Shown: positions 1-11,544 of the stretch, piece after piece
Layout of the letters: each line of letters starts with the position of its first letter
Numbering within the stretch: the first letter of the stretch is position 1
Assembly (NCBI RefSeq): GCF_041146795.1
Contig: NC_135167.1
Span: forward strand, 32,913,954 to 32,977,953
DNA: 64,000 nucleotides
Direction: 5' to 3'
Origin: Maylandia zebra
Taxonomy: Eukaryota; Chordata; Actinopteri; Cichliformes; Cichlidae
Notes under the pieces: generated by a model
What the model saw: the letters and a program-made list of their open reading frames with translations, nothing else
Databases searched by the model: none
What the model was told of the DNA's origin: nothing
Program-made: the position numbers and the translations under genes

Positions 1-391
1 ATTATAAAGTAAATGACAAGATTTTCCATTTACTCTAATTTAACAGTAGTCATCTTGCAGAAGACAGTCGTTTGGTTACTATAGTAAAAACTATTATGTC
101 ACACAAACACAAAGAACATCAACAATGAGCACCTTTCTTTTTGCTGAAAGTGATATAGCTTTCTGTTACCATCAACTGAAACCGCCAACATTTCAGGTGT
201 GCATGCTGGGCAGCTGAAGCTGACATCACAGCACAGCTGCTCTTCCTCATCCAGAAAGCTGTGCTGCAGTGCATCGCTTTTGGCACGCCCAGTCTGTATG
301 TACAGAAACATAACAGAGGAGTAAATATTTGCATCTGCTTATTGAAAAACAATATCAAAGAAATACTTCACTCAGCCTTCCCCCACACTTG
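1..391. other. No gene recognised
   Basis: Short open frames occur on both strands, but none has a recognisable domain or convincing splice sites. I see nothing supportable here before the Tc1-like element that begins at 392. Confidence 0.5.
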
Positions 392-824
392 CAGTTGCTT
401 GCAAAAGTATTCGCCCCCCTCAGATCTGTGGCAAGATCTGAAACTGCTGTTCACAAACGCTGTCCATCTAATCTGACTGAGCTGGAGCTGTTTTGCAAAG
501 AAGAATGGGCAAAGATTTCAGTCTCTAGATGTGCAAAGCTGGTAGAGACAGACCCTAAAAGACTGGCAGCTGTAACTGCAGCAAAAGGTGGTTCTACAAA
601 GTATTGAGTCAGGGGGCTGAATAATTACGCACACCCCACTTTGCAGTTATTTATTTGTAAAAAATGTTTGGAATCATGTATGATTTTCCTTCCACTTCTC
701 ACGTGTGCACCACTTTGTGTTGGTCTTTCACGTGGAAGTCCAATAAAATTGATTCATGTTTGTGGCTGTAATGTGACAAAATGTGGAAAAGTTCAAGGGG
801 GCCGAATACTTTTGCAAGCCACTG
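392..824 (+). mobile_element. Internally deleted Tc1-like transposon
   Basis: Both ends carry the same inverted repeat, reading CAGTTGCTTGCAAAAGTATT at the left and, in reverse complement, CAGTGGCTTGCAAAAGTATT at the right, each followed by a C-rich stretch. The right end is followed by TA; the left-hand TA has decayed to TG. At about 475-607 an open frame resembles the last ~45 residues of a Tc1 transposase (EEWAKI, then a C-terminal KGGSTKY comparable with KGYVTKY of the intact copy at 41.7 kb). The catalytic domain is missing, so this is a non-autonomous derivative of a different Tc1 subfamily from the intact copy. Confidence 0.8.
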
Positions 825-1349
825 TAGTACCACGCTCCAACAGTTTTGCAAAAGCTTCCCTGGAGAATCATGGAGAAAATACTTTTAGTTCCAGGAAGGA
901 GCTCAAGAGGTCTAAAGTGTAAAGAGTAGACATGTTGACAGATGCTGGCCAATATCCACTCCTAACCAGGTCCTTTAAATCAGGGCTGCACTGCTGCTGC
1001 CATGTTTGACATCTGTGTATCGCCTGGTGCACATCATAACGTCCTTGGACCAAAAAGAAGAAGAAACAACATGAATAATACACCACTGCCTTCACAGATG
1101 ACTTCTGTTAAAGCAATACCATGTTCTGATTGTACAGCAAGGGCAGAAAACATGCTCCATCACACTATGTTCAAATCCATCACAGAAACCTAAATAGCAG
1201 GTTGCTGTTTACTATTAATGTCGATTAAAATCACGATTTTTCCTGCTGATACTGTGAAGTTTACGCAACCCACAGGAGCAGTTTCAAAGCTTTACTGTTG
1301 GCAGAATGCGAGCTACCAAGAAAGAGAAAACCACTTAAATAGATTCTTT
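825..1349. other. No gene recognised
   Basis: AT-rich sequence without a recognisable coding exon or repeat end. Confidence 0.5.
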
Positions 1350-1844
1350 CTAACTGGCTGTAGACACATATGAAAACCAAAATTGAGTGAATCTCATGAG
1401 GAAATATCTTGTGCAATTTTGACCGTCCACTCTAATAATACATGTGGTTGGAGGAATGGCTTTAAAAACATCAATAACACTTTCTCTGCTGTGGAGTGGC
1501 TGATGTTCGTGATGTAGAACATCACAATCCCCACAGAACCATTCCTCTGGAAGACACTCTCTGCACATAGACAGGACTTTGAACAAATTCAGCAAAATTT
1601 GAATAACTGAAAGTAGTATGCACTCAGATCCAGCCACTCTTGACAAAGGTAGCAGCTTCTATTTTGATATTATAGCTCCGGGTGGCTCAGTGTGCTTCAC
1701 TATGAGCTGACGGTTAAAAGGACATTTGTCAAACTCATGTGGTTTTATAATTATTAAACTTCTCACACGCTCAAAGACATAAATGTCAGCCAACAAGGCA
1801 TCGCTCATCAAGCTTAGCTCCATAGAAATGTATGTTATTGACAC
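1350..1844 (-). mobile_element. Possible KDZ-type transposase remnant
   Basis: Two adjacent minus-strand open frames (1350-1646 and 1659-1844), separated by a stop or frameshift, together resemble the zinc-binding segment of fish KDZ (Kyakuja-Dileera-Zisupton) transposases. The visible pattern is CREC, then CGDCD, then PLHSR, followed by AIPPTTCI. This is family resemblance from memory; no terminal repeats were located. An unrelated Cys-rich frame is the alternative. Confidence 0.4.
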
Positions 1845-1850
1845 TTAATA

Positions 1851-2511
1851 ACAGCAGGGTGAAGACAGTGGCAACACAGAGGATGGCCAACAGCTTCTGT
1901 GTCAGTGAGACATTTCAGCTGGTGTGGCCGTGCTTCTTTCCAGCACTCAGCAGCTTTCTGCTGCCAAAAGGACCGTGACACTGCCCTACTTCTTTGAGCC
2001 TCCGGAGAACGACATCAATCCAAAACAGCAGACAGCCTTTTCAAATACTTTTCTCTAAAGAATGCAAATATCAAGTATTCTTGCTCCCCTTTCTTTCTGA
2101 TAATGTCACTTTTACAAATCCTGTCCCATCAGCTCTCATGGCTGGTTTGGCTTTGAGGGTCGGGGAGGACAAAAAGCTATTAAGGACCTTTTGATCTGCA
2201 GTCCAGTTCTCCTCTAAAGTATTAAGGATGAAGCAACAGTGCTCCTCTTTGCTATTCTGAAATGTGTGTTAAACACAGTGTAGAAGGTAAGTAGAAGCTT
2301 ACACAGCACCATCAGCCATCATGCTAAATTTGCATCTTCAAAAGTCAATGCAGCCAGACTCACACCTGATTATAAATGTTCAGGAGACACTGTTGAATGT
2401 TTAGTGTTAACTTAAATCACTCATCATTTACAGTATTACAGAGTTCGGGGTTATGGGTTAGCACTATCATGTTACCCGTAACTGTATTAACTATGGTAGT
2501 AACTTAACTAG
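1851..2511. other. No gene recognised
   Basis: Anonymous sequence between the KDZ-like remnant and the first hAT copy; no exon or repeat identified. Confidence 0.4.
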
Positions 2512-3255
2512 CAGTGTTGGTCAAGTTACTTGAATAAAAGTAATCAGTAACTAATTATTGATTACTTCCCCTAAAAAGTAATCCCCTTACTTTACTGATT
2601 ACTTATTTTCAAAAGTAATTAATTACTTAGTTACTTTTTAAAAACATGATTTATGACCTGAATAGGTAATAAAGCAATAGATCTTTCAGCCCAATTCTAC
2701 TTTTTCTGCATCATCCATCATACAAAATGTAATCAAATGGAAAAGTCTGTTTTTAAAACTTGTTTTATTAGTTTGAATCTTTTTACTTTATGCATCAAGC
2801 AAAAATTAAATTATATGCAACATCCTGACTAGAAGAAATTTGTGGAAGAATCCGCGAGTCTCTCTGTGAATTTCCAATCCCGTAGTAGCGTACTCGGTGC
2901 TTGCTCTGAAGTTAAGGGTTTTTTGCTGTAAAAAGAAGTTTCTAAAAGTTTTTGTCACTTTTTACGGAATCAAACTCAAAGTAAGCTCAGTACTTCCACG
3001 CTTTAAACGCTGCACGGTCATACTCTCTCTGCACTCCTCCATAGATTATCCATTCTTGATCTGCACACAGCTGTTATTGTCATGAGGCACTCTGGCCAAA
3101 AATTTTTTAGTAACGCAGTAACGCAGCGTGCTTACGGGAAAGTAACAGTAATCTAATTACCTTTTTTGCAATAGTAATCCCCTTACATTACTCGTTAATT
3201 GAAAAAAGTAATTGGATTACAGTAACGCTTTACCCCGTGTTACTGCCCATCTCTG
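2512..3255 (-). mobile_element. Decayed hAT copy, GTTAC-rich family (copy 1)
   Basis: One end reads CAGTGTTGGTCAAGTTACTT and the other, in reverse complement, CAGAGATGGGCAGTAACA, matching the ends of the better-preserved copy at 46505-47529. Subterminal regions are full of GTTAC/GTAAC pentamers. The middle (about 2880-3080) is related to the short coding segment seen in the copies at 46.7 and 55.4 kb. The flanking 8-mers no longer match, so the target-site duplication has decayed or an end is misplaced. Confidence 0.75.
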
Positions 3256-3590
3256 GCTGTGAAACACTAATGAAAAATGATTAACTCAAGTTTTTGCTGC
3301 TAAAGTTGGTTCCATCAGCTGCTGAATCACAGGATGTACTTGGTTATAGTCATTTGTGCATTTTGGGTTGCTTTAAATAAATAATGATGTGTTGTAATCA
3401 TCCAGATCTAGAAGCTTAAACTGCTTTTTCACGTGTCTGTAAATGAATTTCTTTCTTATCATTGGTGTCGGCTTCTGATTTGTCTGTTGTCAAGGTCTCA
3501 CCTCAGTGTGATTCCTCACGTTTTGTCATGATTAAAGGATGAATGTGAACACAGCTTCAGTGTAAATGTGAATGAAAAAAAAAAAAGCTG
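3256..3590. other. No gene recognised
   Basis: Anonymous AT-rich spacer between the hAT copy and the first SINE. Confidence 0.4.
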
Positions 3591-3830
3591 GAAAAAGGAG
3601 GAGCCCGGAGCTTCGTCTTTCGCTCGGCCTACCCCGCTATAGCAGACGGACCGTCAGAGACTCGAACTTGGCCGTTAAACTCTGGGGTCTGAATGCTGGC
3701 CTCTTAACGCTGCGCACCACACAGCCGGCCAGAAGAAAATAGAAAAAAAGGACATTTATCTTCTGTTGTTCAACAATTTTTTTCGTTTTTTTAAATCTAT
3801 TTAGCTTGTTGTGCAGTATTGTTGCTGTAA
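3591..3830 (-). repeat. tRNA-derived SINE, copy 1
   Basis: Read on the minus strand, positions about 3740-3650 look like a tRNA-derived RNA polymerase III promoter: a GGCCGGCTGTGTGGTGCGCA box-A-like segment and, about 50 bases on, a GTTCGAGTCTC box B. The same block, including its AT-rich flank, recurs in the same orientation at 4325-4556 with a few substitutions and a short indel. Confidence 0.6.
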
Positions 3831-3841
3831 ACAGTGTGTCA

Positions 3842-3896
3842 CGTTACTTGAAAAAAGTAATCGGATTACAGTAAGGCGTGGGCAGTTAACATCTCT
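3842..3896. repeat. hAT terminal fragment (GTTAC-rich family)
   Basis: This ~55-base stretch repeats the terminal sequence of the hAT family (GTTACTTGAAAAAAGTAATC, then GGGCAG, then ATCTCTG). It is a truncated end without a partner. Confidence 0.6.
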
Positions 3897-4324
3897 GTTA
3901 ACTAGTCATGATAGAAGCCAATATTTCTGTCCTAACATGGTCGGAATATGTTTGACTACAAGCTAACATTTACAGCATGACTTTAAGCTAGCACCATAAA
4001 GACGGTAAAAGACACTGTAATATGTAGAAATGCATGTGAAAAGTGTTATATTAGCAGTGGTTGTGCTACTCCACACAGCCACTTTAACATTACTGACACT
4101 GTGTTTCTTACCTGTAAACAGCGGGTCTTGTGTGATAAAAGCTTGTGCAGAAAGTAGCAGGTGTAGACTGGTCCATAGCACTGTATGAAGTGATAAGATG
4201 TGAAAGGACATATATAGGGTACCTTAAAGGGCGCCTTAAAAGTGTTTCCCTGAGCTTTTACTTGCAGCTTGATATCTAAATAAATGTAAATAAATGTAAA
4301 TAAATGTGAATGAAAAAAAGAGAA

Positions 4325-4556
4325 ACGAGAAAAAGGGGGAGCCCGGAGCTTTCGCTCGGCCTACCCCGCTATAGCAGACCGACCATCAGAGACTCGAACT
4401 TGGCCGTTAAACTCTGGGGTCTGAATGCTGGCCTCTTAAGGCTGCGCACCACACAGCCGGCCAGTTGGAAATAGAAAAAAAGGACATTTATCTTCTGTTG
4501 TTCAACAATTTTTTTTTCCGTTTTTTTAAATCTATTTAGCTTGTTGTGCAGCATTG
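4325..4556 (-). repeat. tRNA-derived SINE, copy 2
   Basis: A near-identical direct repeat of the SINE at 3591-3830, with the same box-B-like GTTCGAGTCTC on the minus strand and the same T-rich flank ending in AGCTTGTTGTGCAG. Either two insertions of one family or a local duplication of about 740 bp would explain the pair. Confidence 0.6.
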
Positions 4557-5745
4557 TTCCACACAAATGACACATGGAAACCTAGCTATTTTTTTATTGG
4601 CTTTCACAAAATGGGACTGCCAATGTTGGAGGTGTTACTGCAAAGTCTTCCTGCTAGCCGGAAACCTGCTGGCGGCGCCACTATGTTCTCAGCACACTCT
4701 TCAGCGTCAGCTTTGTTGCCTGTTTTCGGCACACCTACCTAGTCCCACTCATCCACTTTATCTGCTCATGGCAGATTTACCCACACTGAGCACTCCTTGG
4801 ATTAAGGTAAATTGAAGCAGGTCATTATAAAAAAGACACACAGTTTATCATCTTATCCTTGTGCAACAGCTAAAAGCACTCTGTTCATTTGTTTGCTAGA
4901 TTAGCCGCTAGCATACACACTGTGTTAGAGGCTTGTTGCTACCTAGTTAGCGATGCTACACACCTGTTACTGTGTATTTTTCAATGATTCAGCACTCCTT
5001 GGATTTTTAGACAGTAATGAGATCATGTGCACACTCCACAGAGGTCCAGAGTCCAAATGTGACCTCTAGCACCAAACGCTTGCTGCAGTTGTTGGTGTCA
5101 GAGGTGACACACAAGGTATCAGGTTTTCTGTGTGATTACTTTTTCATATAGGACCAAGTATGTTTGGATAGCGTTTTGCCCTTGAAAACTGCCGTTGAAT
5201 ATTAGACATTGTTGTCTAATGTTATAAATGTATTGATGTGAAAGGTGTAAGTGTGACAAATATGGAATAAGATAGGAAATGAGAAAGGAGGCAAATACTT
5301 GTTGACAGGGCTATAGTCTGTAAATGGTCTTCTTTTGGCTATAGTAGATCTTTTACTTGTTCATTTTTTAATTGTTTGTTAAAATAGTTTTTTCGATCAT
5401 ATTGAGTATAGAGGAATGCAACTGTGAGCTTTAGCAATTATCCCGCTTCAACAGGACCGTGATCCCGATGTGTGAGACAGCAGGGTGCTGCCACTGGTGT
5501 TGTAATGTGTGATTTAGTTCCTCCTAACATTTCAGTTTTCTTCCAGTATCTATCCTCTGTGATTACTGGCTCTTTAGACAGATTTAATAGAAGTGTGTGA
5601 GCTATTGGCTCAGTATAAAGGGTCAGTAGTGTTTTCATGTCACCTATCCATCCTCCATTTAGTCACCCAAAGCATGTAGTAAATACTGCTCACTTTTATT
5701 CACCTTCTCTTAAATCCAGAAAAATTCCCACTTGTTAACGTTGAG
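4557..5745. other. No gene recognised
   Basis: No exon with both splice sites, RNA gene or transposon end was recognised in this stretch. Confidence 0.4.
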
Positions 5746-5767
5746 TGTGCGTGTGTGTGTGTGTGTG

Positions 5768-5829
<62 letters not shown>
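5746..5829 (+). repeat. (GT)n microsatellite
   Basis: A GT dinucleotide tract with a few GC interruptions ends directly at the 3' splice site of the first kif1b-like exon, so it takes the place of a normal polypyrimidine tract. Confidence 0.95.
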
Positions 5830-5830
<1 letters not shown>

Positions 5831-5833
5831 CAG

Positions 5834-6359
5834 TTGCAGCCTCCAAGTTGAACACCATCACCAAATCCAACCTGGGTCAGTGTGTCAGCAAGTACGACCT
5901 GCTGGTCTGGTTTGAGATCAGCGAGCTGGAGCCCACTGGAGAGTGAGTATCCATCTGGAGTGTTATATTCACGCACAAGCTTTAAAGGAACCATAAAAAT
6001 GATCTCCAGGAAGAATATTATAAGTTGGGATGTTGTGTCACCTCCTCCCTCCATGCACAGGTACATCCCAGCCATCGTGGATCACAGTGGAGGCCTGCCC
6101 TGTCATGGTACCTACCTGCTGCACCAGGTACAGGATTGGTGCACATGTTGTTTCCTTATTACTCACACAGTGGTAACTGCTTCCTTTGTACACAGTTGAA
6201 TATCTTCTTTTAAAGCGTAATGTTGCTCTAGCTGTGCTCACTGTGATCCTGAGCTCCTGTTATGTTTGCTGCAGGGGATCCAGCGGAGGATCACAGTGAC
6301 CCTCATCCACGAGAAAGGCAGCGAGCTCCATTGGAAAGATGTTCGTGAGCTGGTTGTAG
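5834..6359 (+). pseudogene. kif1b: kif1b-like kinesin, three middle exons (copy A, 5' part)
   Basis: Three exons (5834-5942, 6061-6127, 6275-6359) have AG acceptors and GT donors (gtgagt, gtacag, gtgagc) and join in frame. They encode segments typical of the tail of kinesin-3 motors KIF1A/KIF1B: KSNLGQCVSKYDLLVWFEIS, a YIPAIVDH segment, then [20 protein letters not shown] ending in VRELVVG. KIF1 proteins are plus-end-directed vesicle motors; this part lies downstream of the motor and FHA domains. The motor exons are absent from the window, and the expected following exons are replaced by HECT and LRR exons. The same gene resumes at 12853. These exons have no internal lesion, but the downstream exons carry frameshifts, so I call the locus a pseudogene. 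KIF1A is the alternative name. Confidence 0.75.
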
Positions 6360-7300
6360 GTGAGCAGCCTGCCTTTAGGGTCTAGTCGTGCTATACCTCT
6401 GTGTAGAAAACAAAACCCTAAAGCACCGAAACAATGTTTTATAGTGTTTGTGTGCTTTTGATAGAGGAAGACAGGACAGAACATCATTAAAGGGATTTGA
6501 CTTTGTGAGATCACCCTGAAAACGCACCACTTGGTTCACTCTGAGATATTTTCAGTCTGGAAAGATGAATCTGTCGGGCTTCAGGCTGCTTCTTACTTTA
6601 AGCAGTTCATGCTGTAGCTGATGGACCAAAAATGACATTTGATATTTTAGACATTCAGCTGCTGACTCTGAAGCCAACAGGCTCTTGAGTGTGGATGATT
6701 GTGTTGGTACTGGATGCTGTGATCAAACAGCTGTTCTGATCTGTCTTCATTCATGCCTGTTGTTATTAAGCCTCCTAAGCTCCAAACCAGTAAAAGCAAT
6801 CTTTGGAGGCAACACCCTTTTTAGTACTTTGCTGTATTTGTTTGTGATTGTGTGACACTGAACCACAGTGCTATGTATATCCTCTGTAACACTCAGACGT
6901 TTCCAGATCAGTGTTTCCCCCTCAGCTGTTTCTCACTATAGAGTCTTTCCTCTGTAACAATGAGGCACCAGCAGAGCATATCTGGCTCCCAGTCTGTGGC
7001 TGATAGTGCCCCCTGCTGTTAATAACAGGAACAGTGTAACCTTGTATGGAGCTCATAGTGATGGTCTGAAGATTGCTGCTGCAAGGCAGTAATTTGTATC
7101 GATGTGTGCTGTCTATTCTGAGCATATGCAGTTATGTGAGCTCTCAGGTTTTATGTATCAGGACATAATTAAAAACAATCAGGTCCTTAGTAGGTCTTAA
7201 TATGAGGTAAATATAAAACATGAAGTGTTTGTGAGGTTCATCTGCAGCACCTTTGTCTTTGTGAAATGTTTGCTGATTCAAAATTTTCCCTCCTAAACAG
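6360..7300. other. Gap where the next kif1b exon is expected
   Basis: No KIF1 exon was recognised here. The only notable element is a CTCF-like motif at 7006-7019. Confidence 0.5.
7006..7019 (-). promoter_or_regulatory. CTCF-like motif
   Basis: The minus strand reads ACAGCAGGGGGCAC, which differs from the CTCF core consensus CCASYAGRKGGCRS only at its first base. It lies between the kif1b-like and HECT exons. Occupancy is not shown by sequence. Confidence 0.5.
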
Positions 7301-8715
7301 GAAGGAGTTTGTGGAGGCCTATGTGAATCATGCCTTCAACACATCAGTGGAGAATCTGTTCCAGGAGTTCAAGCGAGGCTTCTTCCTGGTGTGTGAGCAG
7401 GATTTGGTGAGGCTGTTTCGACCAGAGGAGCTGCAGGGAGTGCTGGTCGGCCAGGACGTGCATGACTGGGAAAAGTTCAAACAGGTACAGTCAGCCAAAC
7501 AGACACAGGCTGTAGTTTCACAGCTGTCCTGTAGCACAATAACTGTGTACTGCATACTGTCAAAAGCATTCAGTCGGCTGCTTTAACACAAATATGAACT
7601 TGTGTCACATCTCAGTCTTAATCCAGACTTTTGTATGATAGTATAATATAATAGTCAGCCCACCCTTCGCAGCTATAACTGCTTCCACTCTTCTGGAAAA
7701 GCTTTCCACAAGGTTTAGGTGTGTTTATGGGAATTTTTTGACTATTCTTCCAGAGGTGCATTTGTGGTGTCAGACACTGACGTTGGAGGAGAAGGCCTGG
7801 CTCACAGTTGCTGCTCTAATTCATCCCAAAGATGTTCTATCAGGTTGAGGTCAGGACTCTGTGCAGGCTAGTCCAGTTCTTCTACACCAAACTCACTCAT
7901 CCATGTCTTTATGGACCTTGTATTGTGCACTGGTGCCCAGCCATGTGCACACATGCCCACACTTTACACTTGGCACAGTGCAGTCAGACAAGTACTTCTG
8001 GCAACCACCAAACCCTGACACATCCATCGGATTGCCAGTCAGAGAAGTGTGATTCGTCACTCCAGTAAACACATCTCCACTGCTTTAGAGTCCAGTGTTG
8101 AGATGCTTAAATCACTCCATCTGACGCTTTGCATTGTGTTTGTCAGTGTAAGGCTGGGATGCAGCTGCTCAGCCATGGAAACCAATGAAGTTTGGACATC
8201 TGTAACAACAGCAGACTGCAGATATTGGTGACTTAAGTGCACTATGAGCCTTAGCATCAGCTGACTAGCTGTCATTTCCAATTACTTCCACTTTGTTATA
8301 ATATCACTAACAGCTGACTATGGAATATTTAATAGCGAGGAAATTTCATGACTGGACTTGTTGCACTGGTGCATCCTATCACATTACCATGCTGGAATTC
8401 ATTCAGTTCCTGAGAGCGACTCGTCCTTTCACACATGTTTGTAGAAGTAGTCTGCATGCCTAGGTGCTTGATTTAATACACCTGTGTCCATGGAAGTGAT
8501 TGGAACACATTAATTGAATGATTTGGATGTGTTAGGGAATACTTTTGGCAACATAGTGTATGCCTGACCTTACAAACTCTATGATTATAACAGTCATTTT
8601 CACTGTTTTCAGAACACAAGTTATGGTTGGAGATATCATGACCGCCACCCCACCATACAGATGTTTTGGGAGGTATTTGATGAACTAACTGAAGAGCAGA
8701 GGAAAGATTTCCTTC
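7301..8715 (+). pseudogene. HECT ubiquitin-ligase domain, two exons only (HERC-like)
   Basis: Exon 7301-7484 encodes a HECT N-lobe segment (KEFVEAYVNHAFNTSVENLF, later LFRPEELQGVLVG, then DWEKF). Exon 8613-8715 continues it (NTSYGWRYHDRHPTIQMFWE, then LTEEQRKDFL). Both are bounded by AG and GT sites and join in frame. In intact HECT ligases this segment precedes the C-lobe with the catalytic cysteine that passes ubiquitin to substrates. Neither the C-lobe exons nor any upstream RCC1-type repeats are present, so no ligase can be made here. The best family match is the small HERC group (HERC3/4/6-like). The 1.1-kb intron holds a decayed Tc1-like element. All HECT exons are on the same strand as the flanking kif1b-like exons. 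Confidence 0.7.
7648..8558 (-). mobile_element. Decayed Tc1-like element in the HECT intron
   Basis: The right end, in reverse complement, reads CACTATGTTGCCAAAAGTAT, the terminal repeat of a very common fish Tc1-like family, and is followed by TA. The interior matches, on the minus strand, the decayed transposase region of that family from memory. No transposase frame survives and the left terminal repeat is missing or very diverged. Confidence 0.7.
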
Positions 8716-8857
8716 GTAAGTACTTGCTGAAGCCTCCATTATGATATGTTACTGAAATCACACTGTATCATATAAAACATTAGATTTTTCTGCACTTTAC
8801 CAAGATACATTAGAGAGCAGCATTGTTCTGATTAATATACTGTAAAGCTGCTTCTAG

Positions 8858-9205
8858 CTGGTGGACTGAGCCGCCTCACCTTTCACCTGGCTCACGTCAC
8901 ACACCTGGAGGGACTCGACCTCCACCTGTGTTGCCTCACGCGAGATGATCTAGAGGCTCTGAGTCAGTTGCTACCAATCTCACACGCCGGACACTAATCG
9001 CATGCTCGCTGCAGCAGTCATGTGACTCGTTGTTTTTCAGTCCAGGTGCTGCCCTCTCTCACTGCACTGACCGAGCTTGATGTGTCATCCAATAAGGAAG
9101 TGGGAGGTGTGGTCCACCTGCTGGTCTCCGCCCTCCCTGCGACACAAATGAGGAGGCTGCCATTCAACAGCTGCTACATGAGCAACGAGTCCTTCACTGC
9201 TCTGG

Positions 9206-9249
<44 letters not shown>

Positions 9250-10230
9250 TTTATTTATAGAAGTTTTCCTTCAAGTCATTCTCCCTGAATACCTCTTCCA
9301 CCCTCTAGCCTGAAATGGTGAAAACTTTGTGTTTATGCATCAGCCCTGGCGGTGTCCTATCTGCGCACGGTGGATATTTCCTGGTGTAAAGTGGTTGGCG
9401 GTCACTTGGCGCTCCTGCTGGATGCTCTGCAGCCATCAGTCGTCAGCGAGCTCCGTCTTTGCAGCTGCGAGCTCACCACTGATGACATGCAACATCTGGG
9501 TAACTAACACACAATGACATTATACTTTTTCTTTTTTGGTCTGTAGTGGATCATTAGGCTGCATAAATGTATATTAAGACAAGTAAAGCCTGAAGGAAAT
9601 TGATATTTCTTTCATTTATTTCATGCTGCCAGCATCTGTAGCTGTCGTATAAAACAAAACAATGAAACTATTCGGTGTTATTTTTGTCTCCATCAGAAAC
9701 ATTGTGAACAAAACAGTAAAGTGAACAGGCATAAAGTGATCAGTTATCAATGGGTCCTCTTCCTCTGTGCAGCTGCCGTGTGCAGACGGGGCTGTCTCTC
9801 CTCACTCCGTGCACTGGATCTGTCCTACAACAGCTTGGTGGGAGACAACGGTTGGTGCAGTCTGTTTGCAGCAGGAGGTCTGGGCTCTCTGGAAGACGTG
9901 GATGTCAGTTTGCGACCTTCAACCTCTGCTCCGTGCTCAGCCTGGCTGCCCGCTCTGCTCCGAGCTCTGCCTCAAATGCCGGCGCTGGCTCGACTGGCCA
10001 TGCAGAGGTGGACAGCTGACTGTCAGGAGAGAGAGCAGCTGAGGTACTGTCTGAAAAAGAGGAGCGTCCTGCTGGAAAGGGATCCAGATTTACAAGACAC
10101 ATCATCAGCATGTAAAGGGAACAGTCAGGAGAGCCTAGAAGAGAGTCAGCCTGAGGAGATTGGAGCGGACCGCACTGGAATTTACTGTCAAAGAGCGACC
10201 CACTTTGTTGCTTTATTATTATTTTTTTAA
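8858..10230 (+). pseudogene. Leucine-rich-repeat gene 3' part (LRRC31-like)
   Basis: Four exons on the plus strand encode tandem leucine-rich repeats. The first (from 8858) has repeat pattern LEGLDLHLCCL but runs into TAA at about 8993 with no GT donor before it. Exons 9041-9205 (165 bp) and 9344-9499 (156 bp) are clean, phase-matched LRR units (LTELDVSSN; LRTVDISWC, then LRLCSCELT). The last exon, 9773-10230, carries another repeat (LRALDLSYNSL) and an acidic C-terminal tail ending at a stop at 10228-10230. The C-terminal pattern (LLRALPQMPALARLAMQRW, then LRYCLKKR) recalls LRRC31, a name I give with reservation. The gene lacks its 5' half and the first visible exon is disabled. Confidence 0.55.
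9209..9246 (+). repeat. (CA)n microsatellite
   Basis: A short CA tract immediately after the donor site of the second LRR exon. Confidence 0.9.
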
Positions 10231-11111
10231 GTCTCTGTTACCACAAGAAGGTCAGTGTTGACGTCAGCTGCATCACGTCTGATGTAAACTGTGTCACACG
10301 TGATGGTTTCAGGGAATACTGGGAACTTACAGAGTTAAGCACAGCTGGTGTGGGTTATCATATTTGTCGTCTCTCACCTTGGCTGCAGGGTCTGGGTCTT
10401 TCCAATGCAGCAGTCCTAACACTTGAGACACACATGCCGAGAAGTGGGGATACCTGGAAATGGACAAAGGCTTTCAGCAGAGTTTTAAAGCAGCTATTCA
10501 GGAAAAGAGCTGTGAATTATCTGCATACCTTGTTAGGTAATCAGCTATTTTGGGGTTCTTTAACAAATCAACCAAAAGGTCGACTGAGTATTTTCTCGTC
10601 AGAGTACCTTCACCGTTCACGATGATGTTGAGCACAAGCTGGAGCGTTTGATGGATGTTCTTTGCATCAAAGAGCTACGAGGAAATCCCAGAGATTAGAG
10701 ACAGGATATTATGTGAATCAGCATGAATGTTGTTTGTTGTTCAACAGATAAAAACAAGAAGAGAAAATAGAAACAAAGTAAAAAAGGAACAATTGTTTCT
10801 GCCGTTAAGAAAAAAAATTGAGTCATGGCAGAGACCTGCAGAAGTCTTGAGTCTCATTTGATGACATTTTGTCAGATTGCCTTGTAATTTAAAAAAAACA
10901 AAACTGTTTTTTGAGCAAAAGTTCTCCAGGTTTTTTTGGAGTTCTTTCAAAGTTTTCTTATTTTTGGACGTTAGCTGCTTTTTCACTCTTTTTCAGTCCA
11001 GTCTGTGCATCTGAACATTTACAGAAAGATTTCTTTGTTTCGTCTTTAGACACTTTGTTAAACGCAGATCCCAGCAGAGTTCGCCTACCTTCTCTCCAAC
11101 CTTCTCAGGTT
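10231..11111. other. LRR gene 3' flank, nothing else recognised
   Basis: This probably includes the 3' UTR of the LRR-like gene. I see no other exon or repeat end here. Confidence 0.4.
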
Positions 11112-11283
11112 TTGTGGATATTATACATGGTTATGCTGAGGATATGTCGGCTACTTTCCACTGGAAATGCCTTTTGGTTAAACTGTCAGCGAGGAATTTG
11201 CACTGTTACATTTTTATATAACTTTAATGCAAAAAAAACAGCTGCTTGTTTAAGTGAAAATACACTGATGGGGTTTTTTTCTA
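11112..11283. repeat. Fragment shared with the hAT at 24.3-25.2 kb
   Basis: From TTGTGGATATT to ATGGGGTTTTTT this segment matches about 24877-25050 almost base for base, including GGAAATGCCTTTTGGTTAAA. It is an interior piece of that non-autonomous hAT family without terminal repeats. Confidence 0.75.
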
Positions 11284-11544
11284 TTCATGAACAGGAGTGT
11301 GATCAGTTTAATAAAAGAAAAAATAACCATAACCAAGATATGAGGGGAAATCTTGGACAAATACAAGCAGACTGGAGCAGCCAGCGTTCAAAACACCGAC
11401 GTTCAAGGTAACAGAAGGTTCCCGAGCCACATCCACCCAGCTGGTTTCTGTGTTTCTTGTGTATTTGTGTACACTGTGACTTCATGGCTGTCTTGGGCTC
11501 CAGCTCTTGTTTTGGTGTCTCATTAATTTGATTTAATGTCCTGC

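Noticed and set aside
5710-6075. Minus-strand frame of 121 codons rich in His-Thr
   Set aside because: It is the translation of the (GT)n microsatellite and the antisense of real kif1b-like exons.
6275-8715. In-frame kif1b-HECT fusion gene
   Set aside because: The kif1b exon ends in phase 1 while the HECT exon needs two preceding bases, so the join is out of frame.
8613-8995. HECT-LRR fusion, which would be in frame
   Set aside because: The phase agreement has a one-in-three chance; the first LRR exon reaches a stop with no donor site, so no fusion product follows.
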